Positions 58,606 through 64,000 of a DNA stretch of 64,000 nt are shown here, in pieces. Made by a program: the position numbers and the translations under genes. Location: the NCBI GenBank assembly GCA_039954875.1, contig CP157202.1:372001-436000 (forward strand), given 5' to 3'. The first letter of the stretch is position 1; each line of letters opens with the position of its first letter. Origin of the DNA: G039954875 sp039954875. GTDB lineage: Bacteria; Bacteroidota; Bacteroidia; Flavobacteriales; Blattabacteriaceae. The notes beneath the pieces were generated by a model. That model was not told where the DNA came from. It worked only from the letters and a program-made list of their open reading frames with translations, and made no database searches.

Positions 58606-60363
58606 GTGAATTCTAAAGAAATCCACCGCTTATTCGACATTTTACCCTATCAATTGGTTACCCATCCACTCGAGGATGCCTTAGTGACCAAGACCAATGG
58701 ATATTGGCAAAAGATTTCTACACAAAACTATATCGAATTGGCCCATACCGTCAGCCGTGGCTTACTCCGACTCAACCTAAAGAAAGGAGATCACGTCATC
58801 ATAATCTCCTCGACCAATCGTAGCGAATGGAACATCTTAGACATCGGCCTACAACAATTGGGAGTCATCAGTGTACCTATCTACCCCATTAATTCGGATG
58901 ATGATAACCAATATATTTTTCAACAGACTAAAGTAATCTATTGCTTTGTCTCAGATCAGACGATTTATGAAAAGATTCGACCATTCAAAAATGAGATACA
59001 CTCTTTAAGGGAGATTTATTGCTTCGACACGGTACCAGGTGTGCCGAATTGGAAAAACATCTTAGCACTCGGGTGGGACGAAAGCCTTCAAAGAGAGGTC
59101 GAGCAGATCAAATCCTCTATACAGGCCGACGATATCGTTACATTGATATATACCTCGGGCACCACAGGCACTCCTAAAGGTGTTATGCTCTCCCATCAAA
59201 ATTTTATAAGCAATATCTATGCTTCCTCAGAAAGACTGTCCGGCACAAGCATAAGAAGGGCATTGAGTTTTCTACCCTGCTGTCATATTTTCGAAAGGAT
59301 GATCCTCTATTTCTATCAATACCATGGAATTTCGATCTATTTCGCTGAAAGCCTTGAAAGCATTGGGAAAAATGCTCGAGAGATTCGGCCTCATATCATG
59401 ACTGCTGTACCCCGCCTACTCGAAAAGATTTATGTTGAAGGTATTAAAGGAACCTGGCTAAAAAGAAACCTATTCAGATGGTCTATCAAGTTCGCCGCAC
59501 GATACGAACCCCATCAAAAAAATAATCTCCAATACCGCTTAGCTGATCTATTGATCTTCAAAAAATGCTGTCAAGTATTTGGCGGAAAGATCCAGGCTAT
59601 TATATCGGGAGGTGCTGGTCTTTCACCACAACTCAATCGAGTCTTCCATGCTATCGGCTTACCAGTCATCGAGGGTTATGGCTTGACCGAAACTGCTCCA
59701 GTGATTGCTGTAAACGGCCTGCGACCAGCCGACCTAAAGGTGGGCACCGTGGGCAAACCAATCAAAGGCATCACACTGAAGATCGCCGAAGATGGCGAGA
59801 TCTGTATCAAGGGACCTAATGTTATGAAAGGCTATTTTAAAAATCCTGAGAGGACAGCTAAAGCGTTTGACTCCGAAGGCTATTTTCTCACCGGCGACAT
59901 AGGCGCTTTAAAAAATGGCTTTCTCAGCATCACGGATCGCAAGAAAGAAATATTTAAAACCTCTGGTGGTAAATATATCGTTCCACAGATCTTAGAAAAG
60001 ATATTCAAAAAATCACACTTTATTGAGCAAATTATGGTAGTAGGTGAGGGTGAAAAGATGCCTTGTGCCTTGATACAACCTGATTTTTCCTTCTTACGAA
60101 CTTGGATGGGGCAAAAAGGCCTTTCGGCCCTTCAAAGTAACAAGGCTCTAATTTTACGACCTGAAATCATTAAGCGGATTGACCAAGAGATTGAAATATA
60201 TAACCAAACCCTTGGACAGTGGGAACGGATTAAAAAATTTGCCCTTACTCCAGAGATATGGAGCATAAATAACGGACATTTAACTCCTACTTTGAAACTA
60301 CGACGGAAGATCATTCATAAGAAATATCATGCACTCTATGAGGAAATGTATGGAAGAAAATGA
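58606..60363 (+). CDS. fadD: Long-chain fatty acid-CoA ligase (AMP-forming)
   Basis: 585 aa. Activates fatty acids to acyl-CoA using ATP. AMP-binding motif IYTSGTTGTPKGVMLSHQN, GYGLTETAPVIAVN, YFLTGDIGALKNGFLSITDR and KTSGGKYIVPQILE with the C-terminal lysine region. The start codon is GTG at 58606 (VNSKEIHRLFDIL); no in-frame ATG nearby. A possible -7 variant, TATCTTTA, is at 58573-58580. In a reduced genome it would let host fatty acids enter phospholipids with PlsC (41289); beta-oxidation is not implied by the window. Confidence 0.93.
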   Translation: MNSKEIHRLFDILPYQLVTHPLEDALVTKTNGYWQKISTQNYIELAHTVSRGLLRLNLKKGDHVIIISSTNRSEWNILDIGLQQLGVISVPIYPINSDDDNQYIFQQTKVIYCFVSDQTIYEKIRPFKNEIHSLREIYCFDTVPGVPNWKNILALGWDESLQREVEQIKSSIQADDIVTLIYTSGTTGTPKGVMLSHQNFISNIYASSERLSGTSIRRALSFLPCCHIFERMILYFYQYHGISIYFAESLESIGKNAREIRPHIMTAVPRLLEKIYVEGIKGTWLKRNLFRWSIKFAARYEPHQKNNLQYRLADLLIFKKCCQVFGGKIQAIISGGAGLSPQLNRVFHAIGLPVIEGYGLTETAPVIAVNGLRPADLKVGTVGKPIKGITLKIAEDGEICIKGPNVMKGYFKNPERTAKAFDSEGYFLTGDIGALKNGFLSITDRKKEIFKTSGGKYIVPQILEKIFKKSHFIEQIMVVGEGEKMPCALIQPDFSFLRTWMGQKGLSALQSNKALILRPEIIKRIDQEIEIYNQTLGQWERIKKFALTPEIWSINNGHLTPTLKLRRKIIHKKYHALYEEMYGRK

Positions 60364-60373
60364 TTGCCCAATC

Positions 60374-61552
60374 TCAGCGAATGTGTAAAAACTTTTCAGC
60401 GAGCTCAACCATGGCCGGATCGCCTGAACACTTCTCTGCCACATCCGAAAGTTTGACCACAGGTGTCCACTGCTTCCTTTCAGGTAAAGCTTCGACCATC
60501 TTGACAACAATATTCATCGCTGGAAGCCCCACATCATTCGTGAAGTTGGTACCAATACCGAAAGACATACCGATCTTACCCCGGCAAAAGGCCGCAATAC
60601 GAGCTACCTTATCCGGATTTAGACTATCAGAAAAGATAATCGTCTTACTCAATGGATTGATTTTAAAACATTGATAATGCCGTATCGCTGCCTGAGCAAA
60701 AGCGATAGGATCACCACTGTCATGACGTATTCCATCGAAAAGCCTAGCAAATTTTTTATCAAAATTCTTGAAAAAGACAGACGTAGTATAGGTATCAGAG
60801 AGGGCAATACCCAGATGGCCATGGTAGATTTCGGCCCAATGTTCCAGTGCCAAGCGATTGGCCATCTTAAAATCATACTTGGCCCCGTGAAACATAAACC
60901 ACTCATGAGCATGAGTCCCAATGGGTTTCACATTAAAATAATGAGCCAAGTGAATATTACTACTCCCAATAAAACAACCTTTTCCCTCCTCTCTCAAAGT
61001 TTTCAGTACCAATTGATGTACTTTGTAAGAATGTCTACGACGCGTACCAAATTCAGCTATGTGTACTTTCATAGCTTTATACTTATAAATCTTCTCTTGA
61101 GTTATGGTCACCACTTCATCATCTGAGAGACGCCGGGCATTCGTCAGTCCATAATACAATTCGGAGATTACCGCCATTAATGGCACTTCCCAAAGGATAG
61201 TACGATACCACAGGCCTTCGATAAACACCTTAAGGTCATCCCCCTTTTGGACGATCTTTACCTCAGAAGGATCATAACGATAACCCCTCAAAAAATCCAA
61301 ATAGGTAGGGTCGAGATAAGGGCAATGTTCCTCCAAATAGTGTTGCTCTTCGGCCGTAAGTTTCAATTGTACCATCGTATCGAGGATAGCTCTGAGCGTT
61401 GTGCCAAACCCCTTTGGAAAAGTATGACCCCCACGATTAATAAACTCATAACGGGCACGGGCGTAAGGGAAAAGTTTTACCACCGCATTCTGCATAGTAA
61501 ACTTATAAAAATCATTATCTAGCAACGATGTCAGAAATGGAGATCTTAACAT
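60374..61552 (-). CDS. pncB: Nicotinate phosphoribosyltransferase
   Basis: PncB makes nicotinate mononucleotide from nicotinate and PRPP for NAD salvage. Start at 61552 (MLRSPFLTSLLDNDFYKFTM) with an optional Met three codons earlier. 392 aa. The phosphohistidine-like motif FGTRRRHSYKVHQ, IGSSNIHLAHYFNV, GTHAHEWFMFHGAKYD, and the PRPP region IRHDSGDPIAFA with FSDSLNPDKVARI are intact. The partner nicotinamidase is dead (29342-29783), so nicotinate itself must be obtained. It converges with fadD across 10 bases. Confidence 0.95.
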   Translation of the reverse strand: MLRSPFLTSLLDNDFYKFTMQNAVVKLFPYARARYEFINRGGHTFPKGFGTTLRAILDTMVQLKLTAEEQHYLEEHCPYLDPTYLDFLRGYRYDPSEVKIVQKGDDLKVFIEGLWYRTILWEVPLMAVISELYYGLTNARRLSDDEVVTITQEKIYKYKAMKVHIAEFGTRRRHSYKVHQLVLKTLREEGKGCFIGSSNIHLAHYFNVKPIGTHAHEWFMFHGAKYDFKMANRLALEHWAEIYHGHLGIALSDTYTTSVFFKNFDKKFARLFDGIRHDSGDPIAFAQAAIRHYQCFKINPLSKTIIFSDSLNPDKVARIAAFCRGKIGMSFGIGTNFTNDVGLPAMNIVVKMVEALPERKQWTPVVKLSDVAEKCSGDPAMVELAEKFLHIR

Positions 61553-61561
61553 GAGGATCAA

Positions 61562-62321
61562 AATTTTTCCAATTCAAAAGGTAAAGATGCAGCATTTTGC
61601 CCTTGGATAAGCTATTGATGGATTCGAGTATAGATTCAAATAAACCACATCACTAAAATATTATAATACTATTTGCATATATTTTAATCTATAATAATTT
61701 TAACACGACTATACCATGGAAAAAATTAAAGTCTATAGGATCAATATTATTGAACGATTGCTTTAAAGATTTAAATATAGTAAGTCCGAACTTATTTATA
61801 AAAAAAATAAATCATAAATCAATCCTAAGAAACCCTCATCCTCATAATAAATAAGATGAATACACAAATTCATCCTGAAGGGTTCTCACTTATTTAAAAA
61901 AGTCTTGAGAAAAGAGGTCAAAGAGGCACTATCTAAAGAGACAAGAGATTTCTTATACAACTAAAGCCACAAAAGCAGATTGACCACTTCTAACCTCTAC
62001 ATAAAGAACAAAAAGAACCTCAAAATGAGCACCTCTTACGAGTAGATATATTCGAATGCAAAGGTAAAGATAGAAGACGATAATATTTATGAATAAATAG
62101 ACGAAAAAAATATAATATATCGAATTCAACTCCTCCCAACGAAGAAGGATTATTTAATACTAAACAAATCTCAAACTCATTCTATACCCGACATCGACCA
62201 CTTACATAAATCCCTAAAGACGAATCCACTTACAGAGATATGAGTAAAAAAACATAAGATGAAAATATTTATAAAGAAATGAAAGATTAATGAAATAATG
62301 AAAACCCTATCCTCAGAGGAA
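61562..62321. other. AT-rich spacer, nothing identified
   Basis: No gene recognised; plus-strand pieces around 62000-62290 (MKNE-like, lysine-rich) are broken and may be a relic. Confidence 0.4.
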
Positions 62322-64000
62322 CTATTTCGATCGATATTTTTGAGTAGTTAAACGTTCATTTTCTTTTAGAATGATTTTACGGAGTCGGATATTGTCTGGG
62401 GTGACCTCAACGTATTCATCCGCTTGGATGTACTCGAGTGTTTCCTCAAGAGAAAAACGAAGCGGCGGAGCAATCTTAACTGCATCATCCTTAGAAGTAG
62501 TACGAAAATTAGTGAGTTGCTTACCCTCAGTTATATTCACCGTGAGATCATTTTCTCTAGAATGTTCGCCAATGATCATGCCTTCATAGACTATTTCACC
62601 TGGAGTAATAAAAAATTTACCACGATCTTGTAATTTATCGATGCGATAAGTAGTGGCTACACCTTTATCCATCGAGATCAAAACACCAAGCGCTCGGGTA
62701 GGAATCTCGCCTTTCCAGGGCTCATAAGCATCAAAACGATAGGTAATAACCGCCTCACCAGCTGAAGCAGTCAAGAGATGTGTCCTCAATCCAATCATCC
62801 CACGAGCAGGGATGCGAAACCCGATATGTTGTAGGTCTCCTTTGGTCTCCATAGTGAGCAACTCACCTTTGCGCAAGGTTACCAATTCGATGATCTTTCC
62901 CGAATAGACCTCAGGCACATCAACAGTAAGAATCTCTATGGGTTCATGTTTACGCCCTTCGACTTCTTTTAAGATCACTTGAGGCTGGCCGACCTGAAGC
63001 TCATAGCCTTCGCGACGCATCTCCTCAATCAAGATCGATAGGTGAAGCACCCCCCGACCGTAGACGAGAAAAGCCTCAGGCGAATCGGTAGGTTCGACCC
63101 TCAGAGCGAGATTTTTGTCAGTTTCCTTCATCAAACGGTTCTGCAGATGGCCCGAGGTCAAAAACCTTCCCTCCTTCCCATAAAACGGAGAATTGTTGAT
63201 CGTAAAAAGCATATTCATCGTAGGCTTATCTACCTGGATATGAGGTAAAGCCTCAGGTTGCTCCACATCGGTAATAGTATCCCCAATGTTAAACGTCTCA
63301 AGACCAACAACAGCACAAATATCTCCACAAGAGACCTGTTGCACCTTGACCTTACCCAACCCATCGAAAGTATAAAGCTCTTTGATCCGTGACCGACTGA
63401 CTATTCCCGATCGATTGATTAAAGCTACAGACATATTTTCGCGGATGAACCCACGCACAACACGCCCTACAGCGATACGTCCAACAAAGGAAGTGTAATC
63501 AAGCGAAGTGATCTGCAATTGTAATGGACCTGGCTTCACTTCAGGTGCGGGGATACACTCAAGAATTAAATCTAAAAGGGTGGTTATATTTTGAGCTGGT
63601 TGTTTCCAATCGGTGCTTATCCATCCTTGTTTGGAAGAACCATACAGCACAGGGAAATCAAGTTGCTCTTCAGTAGCATCCAAGTGAAAGAAAAGGTCAA
63701 AAACCTGTTCATAGGCAAGTTCCGGCTTACAATTTTCCTTATCAACTTTGTTGATGACCACAATAGGCTTCAGGTCCAAAGCAAGCGCCTTTTGAGTGAC
63801 AAAACGGGTTTGTGGCATAGGCCCCTCGAAGGCATCAACGAGTAATAGGACACCATCGGCCATTTTCAGCACTCGCTCAACCTCTCCCCCAAAATCAGCA
63901 TGGCCAGGGGTATCGATGATGTTGATTTTTGTACCTCTGTAATTGACAGCCACATTTTTCGATATGATAGTGATACCACGTTCGCGCTCGAGATCATTAT
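62322..64000 (-). CDS. typA: Ribosome-associated GTPase TypA/BipA, 5' end cut by window
   Basis: Translation-factor GTPase that binds the ribosome under stress and low temperature. The frame is open to 64000 (NDLERERGITIISKNVAVNY upstream of the first Met), so the P-loop GHVDHGKT lies outside. Visible are switch I/II (IDTPGHADFGGEVERVL), VVINKVDKENCKPEL (G4), LYGSSKQGW (near G5), and the C-terminal domain with ARGMIGLRTHLLTASAGEAV and GVLISMDKGVATTYR, GEIVYEGMIIGEHSREND, FRTTSKDDAVKIAPP, typical BipA. 543 aa shown from its first Met. Confidence 0.96.
   Translation of the reverse strand, partial: NDLERERGITIISKNVAVNYRGTKINIIDTPGHADFGGEVERVLKMADGVLLLVDAFEGPMPQTRFVTQKALALDLKPIVVINKVDKENCKPELAYEQVFDLFFHLDATEEQLDFPVLYGSSKQGWISTDWKQPAQNITTLLDLILECIPAPEVKPGPLQLQITSLDYTSFVGRIAVGRVVRGFIRENMSVALINRSGIVSRSRIKELYTFDGLGKVKVQQVSCGDICAVVGLETFNIGDTITDVEQPEALPHIQVDKPTMNMLFTINNSPFYGKEGRFLTSGHLQNRLMKETDKNLALRVEPTDSPEAFLVYGRGVLHLSILIEEMRREGYELQVGQPQVILKEVEGRKHEPIEILTVDVPEVYSGKIIELVTLRKGELLTMETKGDLQHIGFRIPARGMIGLRTHLLTASAGEAVITYRFDAYEPWKGEIPTRALGVLISMDKGVATTYRIDKLQDRGKFFITPGEIVYEGMIIGEHSRENDLTVNITEGKQLTNFRTTSKDDAVKIAPPLRFSLEETLEYIQADEYVEVTPDNIRLRKIILKENERLTTQKYRSK

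Noticed and set aside
60671..61126. 151-codon open frame on the plus strand
   Set aside because: Antisense to pncB, which has all family motifs.
1..64000. CRISPR arrays, tRNA, rRNA, prophage
   Set aside because: I looked for regularly spaced repeats, the GGTTCGAA-type T arm with acceptor pairing, and phage genes; nothing credible was seen by eye.

Overview
The window reads as a chromosome piece from a Bacteroidota (probably Bacteroidales) bacterium with an eroding genome, most likely a host-restricted endosymbiont. Evidence for the lineage is the type III glutamine synthetase, the serC-serA-DUF1015 order, a small basic protein of the ribosomal THX type, TAnnTTTG -7 boxes upstream of several genes, a Rho with a long charged N-terminal insert, and remains of PorP/SprF, S46 and M49 genes. 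Evidence for erosion is that roughly a third of the window is relics: intact, fairly GC-balanced genes sit among AT-rich spacers and frameshifted pseudogenes. I found no insertion sequence, phage, CRISPR array, tRNA or rRNA. The genus cannot be fixed from the sequence alone; a Bacteroidales symbiont such as Azobacteroides is a reasonable comparison.

Layout. 1-6.4 kb: the end of dsbD, serC, a broken serA fused by deletion to a broken DUF1015 gene, a YggS-type gene, then unresolved decay. 6.4-22.7 kb: the tryptophan region. It is an old tandem duplication whose breakpoints lie in trpB and glnN. One copy keeps trpA-trpB-trpF-trpC and rho; the other keeps trpD-trpG-trpE and glnN. Almost every gene survives in only one copy, and relics of the lost partner stand in the matching place. 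Upstream of trpE is a 10-codon leader ORF with two adjacent Trp codons, followed by a terminator hairpin, which looks like a transcription attenuator. 22.7-28.8 kb: sanA-like, grpE, dnaJ, a two-gene ABC exporter and mnmA. 29.3-32.6 kb: a second, perfectly abutting tandem duplication of about 1,015 bp with two intact copies of a THX-like gene between fragments of nicotinamidase and an M49 peptidase. 32.8-38.5 kb: gmk-yicC-arsC-like, asd, decayed surface/PorP genes and a SpoU-type methyltransferase. 38.5-49.5 kb: rnhA, plsC, an enoyl-CoA hydratase homologue, a TlpA-like lipoprotein and an S9 oligopeptidase, with a large S46 peptidase relic. 49.5-64 kb: a dead sugar-use cluster, recG, a dead zinc alcohol dehydrogenase, dgkA, a dead sirtuin, fadD, pncB and the typA/bipA gene running off the end.

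Functional picture. Tryptophan synthesis from chorismate (trpE,G,D,C,F,B,A), glutamine synthesis and aspartate-semialdehyde synthesis look intact. Serine synthesis is broken at serA. Extracellular and dipeptidyl peptidases (M16, M49, S46), sugar uptake, and PorP/SprF-type surface functions are dead, while chaperones, tRNA and rRNA modification, DNA repair and lipid genes are kept. This is what one expects of a nutritional symbiont that makes amino acids and no longer forages. A recurring oddity is mononucleotide G/C runs of 8-13 bases, mostly in relics but one inside rho, where the run length puts the two halves of the gene out of frame.
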